Origin: Acidiphilium iwatense
Lineage (GTDB): Bacteria; Pseudomonadota; Alphaproteobacteria; Acetobacterales; Acetobacteraceae
Direction: 5' to 3'
NCBI RefSeq assembly: GCF_021556475.1
Contig: NZ_JAKGBZ010000015.1
Coordinates: 1 to 64,000 of the forward strand
Length of the DNA: 64,000 nucleotides
Shown: in pieces, positions 52,678 through 62,800 of the stretch
Position numbering within the stretch: position 1 is the first letter of the stretch
Layout: each line of letters starts with the position of its first letter
Position numbers and translations under genes: made by a program
The notes under the pieces: model-generated
What the model saw: only the letters and a program-made list of their open reading frames with translations
What the model was told of the DNA's origin: nothing
Databases searched by the model: none

Positions 52678-52947
52678 ATGCACAGCGTAGGTGTTTTCGA
52701 GGCGAAAAACCGGCTGACGTCCCTGCTCGATGAAGTCGAAAACGGCGGCGAAATCCTGATTACCCGGCGCGGCAAGCCGGTTGCCCGGCTGGTGGCCGCC
52801 GAGGCCGGATTCGATCGCGCGAAGGCGCGGCGCGTGGCCGATAGGCTGCGGGAGGCGAGCAAAGGCGTTGTGCTGGCCGGCCTCTCGATCAGGGAATTGA
52901 TCGGCGAAGGCAGGCGGATCGATAGCCATCTCGTCCCATCGGGGTGA
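52678..52947 (+). CDS. Phd/YefM-type antitoxin without an adjacent toxin
   Basis: 89 residues. The N-terminal Phd fold is clear (VGVFEAKNRLTSLLDEVENG then GEILITRRGKPVARLV, residues 4-39); the C-terminal part would neutralise a PIN or RelE toxin. No toxin follows: the next gene starts 95 bases downstream and is a restriction-methylation gene. Either an orphan or the toxin was lost. Confidence 0.85.
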   Translation: MHSVGVFEAKNRLTSLLDEVENGGEILITRRGKPVARLVAAEAGFDRAKARRVADRLREASKGVVLAGLSIRELIGEGRRIDSHLVPSG

Positions 52948-53042
52948 CGAAGCGCCGCTTGAACATTCATCGGCGCTCTCTGCCGCCTGTTTGGCTCCCC
53001 AGGATTTTCGTGCAACATTCCTGAACGCTAACGACAGGGGGA

Positions 53043-55627
53043 ATGATGACGGCGATCGACCACGGTTTTCAAACCTATCTGGATGCGCTGCGCCGCATCC
53101 CGCTTGACCAGAAGACCGAGCATACCGATCGCGCCGCCCTGGAAACCCTGCTGACATCGTTCGCGCCATCCGGCGTCACCGTTCAGCACGAACCCAAGCG
53201 CCAGGACGACAAAGGCTCGCCCGACTTCAAAATCACCGCGCGCGGCGCCGTGCTCGGCTATGTCGAGGTCAAAACCATCGGCGAAAATCTCGACGCCGTC
53301 CTGAAATCCGCGCAAATCAAAAAATATCGTTTTCTCTCCGATAACATCCTGCTCACCGACTATCTGCATGTCATCTGGATCGGCCCGCACGGCATCGAGC
53401 GCGAAACCCTCGCCTACCCGGACGATCTTGAGAGCCGCAAGCACAAGCTCAACCCCGATCGCGCCGCCAGCGTCGCCCGGCTGTTGCGGGGATTTTTCTC
53501 GGCCGCCCCCACCGGCATCGCCCGTGCGCAGGATCTCGCCGCGGCGCTGGCCGCCCGCTCGCACCTGCTGCGCGACGGCCTGACCGAAGCCCTCGCACAC
53601 CAGGCCGCCCACAACCAGCAAGGCCGCCTGTTCGGCCTGTATAACGCTTTCCGGGCCCAGGTGTTTCACGAACTCGAACTCGGCGAATTCGCCGACGCCT
53701 TCGCGCAGATGCTCGCCTACGGATTGTTTCTGGCGCGGTTGAATACCGAGGAGACGATCACGCTGGACAATGCGCGGCAATTCGTCCCCGGCGCGTTCCC
53801 GCTGATCCGCGAACTGATCGACTTCATCGGCGAACTCCGCGCGCCGGATTACGCGCCGATCCGCTGGCTGGTCGAGGAAATCCTGTCGATCATGAACGGA
53901 CTCGACCTCGCCGCGATCCGCGCCGATCTCAGCTTCTCGAACCGGAAGGCGATCCGCCGGACGGTGCGCGCGGGGTCGGAGGAAGAACACCGGCTGTTCG
54001 AGCGCGACCCGTTCGTCTATTTCTACGAGGATTTCCTGGCGAAGTACGACGCGAAACTGCGCAAATCGCGCGGCGTTTATTACACGCCGCCGCCGGTGGT
54101 GAATTTCATCATCCGCGCCGTCGATGATCTGCTGCGCTCGGAATTTGGCATCGCCGACGGGCTGGCCGATCACCGGCGGGTCACGCTGCTCGATTTCGCG
54201 ACCGGCACCGGCACGTTCCTGCTCGAAGCGCTGGAGCGGATGTTCGAGACGATTGGCGATAGCGAGGCCAAGCGCGCGCTGCTGGTGCGCGAGCATGTGC
54301 TGCGCAACGTGTTCGGCTTTGAATATCTGATCGCGCCCTACACCATCGCGCATCTGAAACTCTCGCAATATCTGAAGGACAAAGGCATCGGACTCCAGGG
54401 CGCCGAGCGCCTGCGCATCTACCTCACCAACACCCTCGAACCGATCGCCCGCAACCCAATTTTCTACTCCCTGCGCTCAGCGCCGAAGCCGAAGCCGCGC
54501 AATCGGTCAAAGACCAACCCATCCTGGTGATCACCGGCAACCCGCCTTATTCGGGTCATTCCCGCAACAAGGGAAATTGGATCACCAGGGCGATCGACGC
54601 CTATAAAATCGTCGATGGCAAACCGCTCGGCGAGAAAAACCCGAAATGGCTGAACGATGATTATGTGAAGTTCATCCGCTTCGCCCAGATGAAAATCGAC
54701 GCGGTGCCGGAAGGCATTGTCGGCATCATCACCAACCATTCGTTTCTCGACAACCCGACCTTTCGCGGGATGCGCCAATCCCTGATGGCGAGCTTCGACC
54801 GGATTTACCTGCTCGACCTGCACGGCAACGCCAAGAAGAAGGAACACGCGCCGGACGGCGGCAAGGACGAAAACGTTTTCGATATCGAGCAGGGCGTTGC
54901 CGTTTCCCTGTTCGTCAAGACGCGCGATCCGAAAGATCGGAAGGTTTTCCGTGCCGATATTTTTGGCCCGCGCCTTGCCAAGTACGAAACCTGCGCCCGC
55001 ACCAGTTTTGCCGCCGTCGATTGGCGCGAGGTGAAGCCGGCCACGCCGTTCTATTTGTTCGAGACCGGCGATGCCGTGTTGGAAGTAGAATATCGGCGCT
55101 TCATTGCCGTCGGCGACATCTTCCCGGTCAACAGCGTCGGTATCGTAACCGCGCGGGATGATCTTGCAATCCAATTCTCCCGCGAGGATGTCATGCGCGT
55201 GGTGCGGGATTTTTCTGAGCGGGACGTAGAAAATGCACGGGAGCATTATCACCTCGGCAAGGATGTGCGGGACTGGCGGGTGGGATGGGCACAGCGTGAC
55301 GTGATTGCTTCAGGACCAGAATCAGCCTGTGCCAAGCCGGTGTTGTATCGGCCATTTGATACACGTTGGACCTATTATACCGGCCGTTCCCGCGGCTTTC
55401 ATTGTTATCCCCGGCATGACGTCATGCGGCATATGTTGCAAGATAATGTCGGCCTACTAACATGCCGACAAGTGACTTCAGACGATTGGCAACATGCGTT
55501 CGCCACCGAAAATATCACTGACGACTCTCTCGTATCGAATCGAACGAAAGAACGCGGCTATCTCTTCCCCCTCTACCTTTTATGGGGTGGGTCAAGAACC
55601 GCGTTTCCGGGGAAGGACGACGGCTGA
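53043..55627 (+). pseudogene. Type ISP-like restriction-methylation enzyme, frameshifted and 3'-truncated
   Basis: Part 1 (53043-54530) has an N-terminal PD-(D/E)XK nuclease (SPDFKI with D61, then YVEVK with E75 and K77), a helical region, GVYYTPPPVVNF and the methyltransferase SAM motif LLDFATGTGTFLLEAL near residue 382. The frame is lost near 54460: reading frame 3 bases-offset gives ALSAEAEAAQ and leads without a stop into part 2 (to 55627), which begins with the catalytic ITGNPPYSGHS. One missing base near 54460 explains it. Part 2 ends abruptly after GYLFPLYLLWG, about where the target-recognition region should continue, close to an IS110 element. Family members are about 1000 residues or more; about 850 remain. 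Confidence 0.85.
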
Positions 55628-57255
55628 ACGGCCCCCGCCTGTATCCAAGGCGCGCACGATCGGCGCCGGCGAAGCCGGCGTGATGGCGTTGGCAACCGAC
55701 CGGGGCAGAGCGTCCTGCACAAAGCTGGCGTCTGGCCAACTCACCTTTTATCCGGTTCGAGTTCCTGCGGTCGGCAGGCCTCGCGACCATAATCCCGTTT
55801 GCTGCGGGCTCGACGCTCCAGGGGATGGGACCCATCTCTAATGACGGCGTTTTTCAGCCAGTCAGAGGGCCGGTCACACATCCTCCCGGTTCTCCCCTGT
55901 CGGGCAGGGGATCTGGAGAACTCAGGCGATGATGGCGCCGGTCGGCACAAGGCCGGCCGTCGCATAACGCCAGAGCGCAACGAGGAGCTTGCGTGCGAGC
56001 GCCACGATCATGACCCGCCGGACTCGACCGGCCGCGCCGTTCGTCCGCTCGTTGAACCACTGGGACAGCCTGCTTTGCGGCTGATGATGAAGCCAGCGCC
56101 AGGCGATCTGCAGCATGTGCGAGCGGAAGATGGCGGGACCGGTCTTTGCGATGCCCTGGTCCCAGCTGACTGTTCCGCTCGCCCAGGGCATCGGCGCCAG
56201 TCCGCTCCATGCGGCAAGCTCACGTCGGTTGTTGAACTTGCGCCAGAAGGCCTCGCGCACGAGCACCGATGCGTCGTTCGGGCCGACGCCTTTGATCCGG
56301 GCGAGCGACGCGATCATCGCAGCATCGGCATCGGCCGAGCCCTGATCGCGGTGCGGGGTCTCGATCGTCTTCCCGAGAGCGATGGCGTCGCGCTCCGCAC
56401 TCACGTCCTTCAGCTGCTCGAGGACAACACGAAGGCGGCCGATCTCGCGTCGCATCTCGTCTTTCAGCCGCGGTCCGAGCGAGCGACCATCACCGGTGAC
56501 AAGTTCGTCGAGCTGCCGCTCAGCGCCGCTGGCGCGCGGGTCGAAGCCAACGATCCCTTGTGTCAGCAGGAGTCCCCGAATGCGGTTGGTATGCGCGGTG
56601 CAGTCGTAAACCAAGCTCTGTCGTTCCCGTACGAGCCGACGGTGGTCCTCCTGCTCCACACTAGGAACGTTGACGGCGCTGAGCACCTGGTCCTCGCCCC
56701 TGTTGTAGGCCATCAGCGCACGGATCATCGCCTTCGCGTCGATCCGATCCGTCTTCGCGCGCTTGGCGCGTCGGTTGACCAGCAGGCTGGAAGGGTCGAT
56801 CACCAAGACACGGAGCCCGGCGGCGGCGAGCCGGCGGTAAAGCCAGAAGCCTTCGTACCCGGCTTCGTAACAGCACAGGACCGGCACGTCCGCGATGCCG
56901 ACGACGTCGGCGGCACGAGATCGAAGCCGCTCGACGAGAGCCAGCAAGGCGGCCGCGTCGCCCCATTCGACGGTATGAATGCCCACCTTGCTCGACGTGG
57001 GAATGTGAGTACCCACGACCCACTTCGACCGGCTCATCTCGATCGCGACGAAGATCGGATCGGTATTGATGGACGGAGCTGGGGCAGCGACTTCCTTCTC
57101 GGCAAACATGTTGAATCCTTCCAGAGATGAACCCCCCGCGTAGCCCGGTATGGCCGCGCTGCGCTCATCCCCATAGGATCTCTGTTCCGGTCGTAAAGCC
57201 GGAAAGCAGGAGAAGCGGGACTGCGCCTGCGCGGATTTACGGAAACGACCCGGCG
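55628..57255 (-). mobile_element. IS110-family insertion sequence (approximate limits)
   Basis: The element includes the transposase gene and both flanking non-coding parts: about 145 bases before the transposase start and up to about 300 bases after its end. Exact ends are not visible; the left one probably lies at 55580-55600, where homology of the restriction gene stops. The left non-coding part has a perfect hairpin (55664-55680, 7-bp stem, GAA loop). IS110-family elements encode a bridge RNA in such a region. Confidence 0.6.
55922..57109 (-). CDS. IS110-family transposase/recombinase
   Basis: 395 residues from ATG 57109 (the frame is open to GTG 57259). The N-terminal RuvC-like DEDD domain has FVAIEMSRSKW (Glu where most members have the first Asp), CCYEAGYEGFWLY and RAKTDRIDAKAM (paired Asp). 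The C-terminal Transposase_20 domain has LARIKGVGPNDASVLVREAF, then LAAWSGLAPMPWASG with the expected catalytic serine region. It catalyses RNA-guided recombination in the studied members. No frameshift, so it may be active. Confidence 0.88.
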   Translation of the reverse strand: MFAEKEVAAPAPSINTDPIFVAIEMSRSKWVVGTHIPTSSKVGIHTVEWGDAAALLALVERLRSRAADVVGIADVPVLCCYEAGYEGFWLYRRLAAAGLRVLVIDPSSLLVNRRAKRAKTDRIDAKAMIRALMAYNRGEDQVLSAVNVPSVEQEDHRRLVRERQSLVYDCTAHTNRIRGLLLTQGIVGFDPRASGAERQLDELVTGDGRSLGPRLKDEMRREIGRLRVVLEQLKDVSAERDAIALGKTIETPHRDQGSADADAAMIASLARIKGVGPNDASVLVREAFWRKFNNRRELAAWSGLAPMPWASGTVSWDQGIAKTGPAIFRSHMLQIAWRWLHHQPQSRLSQWFNERTNGAAGRVRRVMIVALARKLLVALWRYATAGLVPTGAIIA

Positions 57256-58221
57256 TCACGCCGCCGCCGCCACGTCTTCAACATCGTCGCGGGAGGCTGC
57301 GGCGACGAGCTGGTCGATTGCCGGTGCGAAGCCGAGCAGGAAGTCCGCTGACTTGCTCGCCTGAGATGCGGCACGGACAATGGCGCGGTTGTCTTCACGC
57401 AGAACCTCGGCCCAGGAGCCGATGTAGTCGGCGTGCCGCACGGTCGGCACGATGCCGAGGGCCGCGCAGCAGAACGCCGCCGAGATTTCCGCGACCAACT
57501 CCTCGAAGGCGTACTTCTTCGAGCCGAAAGAGCCTGATAGGTCGCGGTTCAGGCGATGCGGCGCCCCGCTGGCGTGCCCACATTCGTGAAGGGCGGTTCG
57601 ATGCCAATTGATCGGCTCGAAGAACGCTTGGGGCGGCGGCACCTGCACGAAGTCCTGCGCGGGCACGTAGAAGGCGCGATCACCTCCGATGCGAAAGTCG
57701 ATGCCGCTCGCCTTGATAAGCGCCGCCACCTTGGGCTCGATCAGGCCCGGCTCGGACGGTGGAGCGGCGACCGCGACCTTGTCGGGAAGCCCCTCGCACT
57801 GCGAAGCGTTGAAGACCGTGAAGCGCTTCAGGAACGGAATGGCCTGTGCATCCTCGCCGGTCTCGCCAGCGCGTCGCTTCTCGTCGTCGGGGATGAAGCG
57901 GTCGGCATAGACGACAGTGGTGCCGTGTTCGCCACGCCGTACATGGCCACCGAGCGCCAGCGCTTGGCGGAAGGTCAGCCAGCTCTGGCAGAGATAACCA
58001 TGCTGGACGACAGCGCCCCAGAGAATGAGCACGTTGATGCCGGAATAGCCGCGCCCCGTGGCGGCATTCTTCGGCATGGCGAGCGGCGCCTTCGCCGCGG
58101 CCGTACCCCAGGGCTGGACCCAGGGCAGCCGCCCAGCCTCCAACTCGCTGATGATCTTGGTGGTGATTTCGTCGTACAGGCTGGCGCGGCCGGGGCCGGC
58201 TTCGTGGTGGTGCTTGGACAT
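57256..58221 (-). CDS. ArdC-type anti-restriction protein (ssDNA-binding/zincin metallopeptidase)
   Basis: 321 residues. The N-terminal DUF1738 single-stranded-DNA-binding domain (LYDEITTKIISELEAGRLPW; GRGYSGINVLILW) is followed by a zincin-like domain with the zinc motif HECGH (about residue 215) and third ligand region FEELVAEISAAF. ArdC proteins travel on plasmids and integrative elements and protect incoming DNA from restriction. Its presence next to a broken restriction gene and an IS points to imported mobile DNA. Confidence 0.87.
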   Translation of the reverse strand: MSKHHHEAGPGRASLYDEITTKIISELEAGRLPWVQPWGTAAAKAPLAMPKNAATGRGYSGINVLILWGAVVQHGYLCQSWLTFRQALALGGHVRRGEHGTTVVYADRFIPDDEKRRAGETGEDAQAIPFLKRFTVFNASQCEGLPDKVAVAAPPSEPGLIEPKVAALIKASGIDFRIGGDRAFYVPAQDFVQVPPPQAFFEPINWHRTALHECGHASGAPHRLNRDLSGSFGSKKYAFEELVAEISAAFCCAALGIVPTVRHADYIGSWAEVLREDNRAIVRAASQASKSADFLLGFAPAIDQLVAAASRDDVEDVAAAA

Positions 58222-58413
58222 CGCGGGTCTCCGCGACGGGCGCCGGAGGCCTCCCCTCCAGCCCTCAACCCGTCACGGCAAACCCGGTCCGCACTCTCAC
58301 TCTAAACGGGGGCGTTGCGGGGTTCTCCCCGCAGAAGGGGGTGCGCCGGCGACCATGGCGCCGGCCAGGGGGAAGGCTTTCCCCTTCCGGCTCCTAGATG
58401 GCGATCCTAAAAC

Positions 58414-58465
58414 TTCCAATCAGCGGACCATTGACTTCCAATTAGCCGACATCTACGGTTCCAAT
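58414..58465 (+). repeat. Three phased TTCCAAT repeats upstream of the AAA_14 gene
   Basis: TTCCAATCAGC (58414), TTCCAATTAGC (58436) and TTCCAATCGTC (58459), spaced 22 and 23 bases, that is about two helical turns. They end 21 bases before the ATPase start. Probably a binding array for a regulator, possibly the ATPase itself. The remainder of the 265-base gap (58222-58413) has no recognisable feature. Confidence 0.6.
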
Positions 58466-58486
58466 CGTCCGGGACGCGGGGATGGC

Positions 58487-59707
58487 ATGTTCGAGCGGTT
58501 TGTGGAGCGGCGGGCGAAGGAAGCCCTTTCGGATACGCCAGTGGTCCTGGTGGTCGGGCCGCGACGGGCCGGCAAGACCACACTCGTTCGTAAAATGGGA
58601 GAAGCTGGACGAAGCTATATCACGCTTGACGACCAGACCGTCCTAGAGGCTGCCCAGTCCGATCCCGTCGGCTTCATCCGGGGCCTGGATATGGCCATCA
58701 TCGACGAAATCCAGCGCGCGCCCGACCTGCTGCTCGCGATCAAGAAGACGGTCGATGAGGACTATCGGCCGGGTCGTTTTCTGCTCACGGGCTCGGCGAA
58801 TGTGCTGACCTTGCCGCGGATCGCCGACAGCCTCGCTGGCCGGATGGAGACCATCCAGATGTTGCCGCTGGCGAAGGCCGAGGTCGAGGGCCAAACGCCG
58901 ACTTTTCTAGAGCGCCTCTTCGACGGGAAGTTACAAAGCCAACGGAACGCGATCGTCGGCGATGATCTCGTCCAGCTCGTGCTGCTCGGGGGCTTCCCCG
59001 AAGCGATCAGTCGTGACAATGAGCGGCGCCGGCAGGACTGGGCACGCTCCTATCTCACGTCGATTCTGACCCGTGATCTGCGGGACATCGCCGACGTCGA
59101 GAAACTGACCGAACTTCCGAAATTCGTGCGGCTGCTGGCGGAGCATTCCGGTCAGTTGGTCAACTATTCGCAATTTGGCGGCGCCATCAACGTCAGTCAC
59201 AAGACAGGGCAGCGCTATGTGGGCCTGCTCGAGCAGGTGTTCCTGATCGCGACGGTACAGCCCTGGTTCACCAATGCGCTGAAGCGGATCGTCAAGACAC
59301 CCAAGCTGCATTTCCTCGATTCCGGCGTGCTGGCGGCCGCGCGCGGGCTCACCTCCGACAGGGTCCGCGCGGATCGCGGGACATTCGGCGCGCTGCTGGA
59401 GAGCTTTGTGTTCTCCGAGGTGCTGAAGCTGCTGACGGCCTCAGACCTGCGGCTGACGCCTCATCATTTTCGGGATCGGGACATGCGCGAGGTAGACGTC
59501 TTGCTGGAGCGTGATGACGGGATGATCGCCGGCATCGAGGTGAAGGCGAGCGCCACCGTCAAGGCCGGCGACTTCGCCGGCCTGCGCGCCCTGGCGGAGG
59601 CCTGTGGAGACCGCTTCGCCTTCGGTGTCGTGCTCTATGACAGTACAGATGTCGTGCCGTTCGGCGACCGCCTAGCTGCGGCACCGCTATCGTGTTTGTG
59701 GGGGTAA
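58487..59707 (+). CDS. AAA_14/DUF4143 ATPase
   Basis: 406 residues from ATG 58487; the open frame extends 143 codons upstream but that part is non-coding in appearance. Walker A VVGPRRAGKTTLV (about residues 22-34), Walker B MAIIDEIQRAPDLL, sensor LLTGSAN, then the DUF4143 region (LTELPKFVRLLAEHSGQLVN) and a C-terminal restriction-endonuclease-like part REVDVLLERDDGMIAGIEVK (about residues 337-356), which has D, E and K. Family function is unknown. It directly precedes a giant helicase on the same strand (169-base gap without a gene). Confidence 0.87.
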   Translation: MFERFVERRAKEALSDTPVVLVVGPRRAGKTTLVRKMGEAGRSYITLDDQTVLEAAQSDPVGFIRGLDMAIIDEIQRAPDLLLAIKKTVDEDYRPGRFLLTGSANVLTLPRIADSLAGRMETIQMLPLAKAEVEGQTPTFLERLFDGKLQSQRNAIVGDDLVQLVLLGGFPEAISRDNERRRQDWARSYLTSILTRDLRDIADVEKLTELPKFVRLLAEHSGQLVNYSQFGGAINVSHKTGQRYVGLLEQVFLIATVQPWFTNALKRIVKTPKLHFLDSGVLAAARGLTSDRVRADRGTFGALLESFVFSEVLKLLTASDLRLTPHHFRDRDMREVDVLLERDDGMIAGIEVKASATVKAGDFAGLRALAEACGDRFAFGVVLYDSTDVVPFGDRLAAAPLSCLWG

Positions 59708-59876
59708 GCGCCATGAAGCCGGACGAAGGAGCGTTAAGAGCCCGGTTTGCAGCGCCGTCCGACGAGGGGCGACGCTCCCCATGTAAGGGCTCTGATCATT
59801 CACGGCAGCCAACCGCTGAGGTCAGTCAAGATAGCAATTATGGCATAATAAAAAACATTGGGGAGCGAGGCCGGCA

Positions 59877-62800
59877 ATGAAAGCGTTCGAATTTGACCAC
59901 CGCCTCATCGATTCTTATGCCCGCTTCTCACGGTCGTTCAGCACTGTTCGTTCTGATGACTTAAAGGCCGAGATAAACCGCCAGTACGATGCGGGGCGTT
60001 TCTGGCCGGACTCGCTTCTGTCCCTAAACCCTCAATATCTCAAAGGGCCGACCGTCGACGCTCTCGTCGCCTCCGGCGATCTGGACGAAGCGACCGGAAG
60101 AATATTCCGGTTTGGAGCCACGCCCGTACAATTTCACCGCCACCAGGCGCAGTCGATCGCGAAGGCTCGGGCAGGCCAGAGCTACGTGGTCACCACCGGA
60201 ACTGGGTCGGGCAAGTCGCTCTGCTTCTTTGTGCCGGTCGTCGATGCAATTGTCCGCGCACGGAAGGCTGGGAGGCCACGCAGAACCAGCGCGATCATTG
60301 TTTATCCGATGAACGCACTGGCCAACAGCCAGATCAAGGAGATCGAAAGGTTCATCTCCCAGTCCGGCCTGCCCAATGAGATAAAGCCGATCGTACGCCG
60401 CTACACGGGCCAGGAAAGCCAGGAGGACCGGCAGCGGATTGCGGACGACCCGCCTGACATTCTGCTGACCAACTTCATGATGGCTGAGCTGCTTCTGACG
60501 CGGCAGGACAGCCTCGACACCAAGGTCATAGAGAACGCTAGCGGACTGGACTTTATCGTCCTCGACGAGTTGCACACCTATCGCGGTCGGCAGGGCGCCG
60601 ATGTCGCGATCCTCGTTCGTCGCCTTCGCAACCGCTGCACGCCGGACAAGGCGCCAATCTGCATCGGAACCTCGGCCACCATGGCGAGCGAAGGATCAGA
60701 TGCAAACCGCGCGCAGGCCGTGGCGGACGTTGCGTCCCGCCTTTTCGGCACGTCCATCGGGCCGGAATCGGTCATCGACGAGTCGCTTCGACGGGCGACG
60801 GATGATCGGTTGAAACTCGAGGATGCGCGGCCGAAGCTCGCATCTGTGCTGACATCTGCAATTCCAGATGATCTGACAGACGAGGTTCTGAAAGAACACC
60901 CCCTGGCGGTGTGGGCCGAACTGGCGATCGGGCTGGAGGACGCGCAGGAACTCAAGCGCAAGAAGCCGATTGATTTTGGAAAGGCCGTAGCGCTGCTGTC
61001 AAAGGACAGCGGCGTAGAGTTCGAAACCTGCCGAAGCAGTCTTGAGACTTTTCTGACCCGCATCAGCCTCCCGGAAACAGAACGGGGTGGTTTGGGGACA
61101 GGTGCATTTCTGGCGTTCAAGCTCCATCAGTTTATCTCCGGCGCCGGCGAGGTTTTCACCACGCTGACCGAGAAGCCCAGAAATGTTCTGTTCGAAGGTC
61201 AGCTCGAAGACCCCAGCGCGCCCGGCCATCGCCTCTATCCAACCCGTTTCTGTCGGGAATGCGGACATGAGGTTCATGTCGTCGCCAAGACTGAGGACGC
61301 TGAAGGCGCCCTGTTCCTGCCAAGGAACATCGATGACGCGCCGCTCGATGATCAGGAGGGAGACGCTGCGGGCTATCTTACCCCCACGGGCGACGGAGAC
61401 CCCGATTACGCCTTCACGAGCGAGATCGAATCCTATCCCGAGGATTGGCGAGAGGAGCGCAATGGCGTCGAACGGCTCCGCGCGAATCGGAAACGGCGAG
61501 CGCCTCAGATGGTCGCGGTCGCCCCGGACGGGCGCTACGGCTCATCGGGGAAGAACTTCTGGTTCATACCTGGCAAATTCGGCTTCTGCCCGTGCTGTCT
61601 CGACCAACCGCATCCCAGCATGCGCGAGCGCACAAAGCTGGCGGGCCTGTCGGGCGAGGGCCGAAGCTCGGCCACGACGCTTCTCGTGGCGACAGCTCTC
61701 GAATGGATGAACAGGCGCAACAGCGGCGTTCCCACGGACAAGCGCAAGCTGCTCGGCTTTACGGACAATCGTCAGGACGCCGCCCTTCAGGCGGGGCACT
61801 TCAACGATTTTCTGTTCGTCAGCCTCCTGCGCGGAGCGATCCTGCGGGCCGTCCTGGACGCAGGCGACGATGGCTTGACCGAGGACGAGTTCGGTCTGCG
61901 GATCGTGAGGGCGCTCGGCTTCACTGCCGCCAACCGGGATGCGCGCATCCACTGGATGCTGGACCCCGAGGCAGGAGCCGTGATCCGCGAGGACGCTCAA
62001 CGCTCCCTTCAAAAGGTCCTCGCACATCGGCTTTGGACGGACCTGCGCAGGGGATGGCGCTACACCAATCCGAGCCTCTCCGTTCTCAGGCTCATAGATG
62101 TCGAGTTCATCGGCCTCGACGACATCGTGGAAGATACCGAGCGCCTGACCGCCATCCGGCCGGAATTCGGGGCACTCGATGCGCCCGCGCGAAAGGTGAT
62201 GCTGAAGAAACTCCTCGGCGCGATGCTCGACGGCCTGGCCGTCGGGACGGAAGCGCTCGACCCGACCGTTCTCGAAGGCGTCGCACAGAAGTCCCGTAAC
62301 CTGCTGCGCGCCCCGTGGACCATCGATATCAAGGAGACGCCCCGAAGCCGAACGACCCTGTTCCTGCAGGCCCCGGGCAAGGATCAGGTAGGCCTGCGGG
62401 AGGAACAGACGATCGTCCGCGCCGGCCATAATTCCCGTATCGGACGCCTCATCAATCGCAAGAGCGTCATCGGGATCAAGCTCGGGAAGAATGACTACCT
62501 GACGGTCATGACCGGCCTGATGGACCTCCTGGCGCGGGAGGGATTGGTCTCGCGCGTCGATCTGGAGAAGGATCTGCAAGGGTGGCGCCTGTCGCCATCA
62601 GCTGTCCGTGTCGTGCCCGGTGAAGCCATTCGGAGCGGCGCAGCGCAGGGCAACCGCTACTTTCACGATCTCTACAACGAAATCGCCGCCGATCTAAAAG
62701 CTGGTCAGAGCAGCTTTTGGGGTCTCGAAGGCCGTGAACACACGGCTCAGGTGTCCCAGAGACAACGCGAATGGCGCGAGTGGCGCTTCCGACATGAGAA

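Noticed and set aside
55700-55790. tRNA-like T-arm sequence (GGTTCGAGTTCC)
   Set aside because: No acceptor stem, D-arm or anticodon arm could be assembled upstream; it lies in the IS110 non-coding part.
58058-58486. N-terminal 143-codon extension of the AAA_14 protein
   Set aside because: It would cover the start of the ArdC gene and the phased repeats, and Walker A is at the usual distance from the internal ATG at 58487.
59692-59880. 62-codon plus-strand frame between the ATPase and the helicase
   Set aside because: Overlaps the end of the ATPase gene, has no ribosome site and no recognisable sequence; probably leader DNA of the helicase gene.
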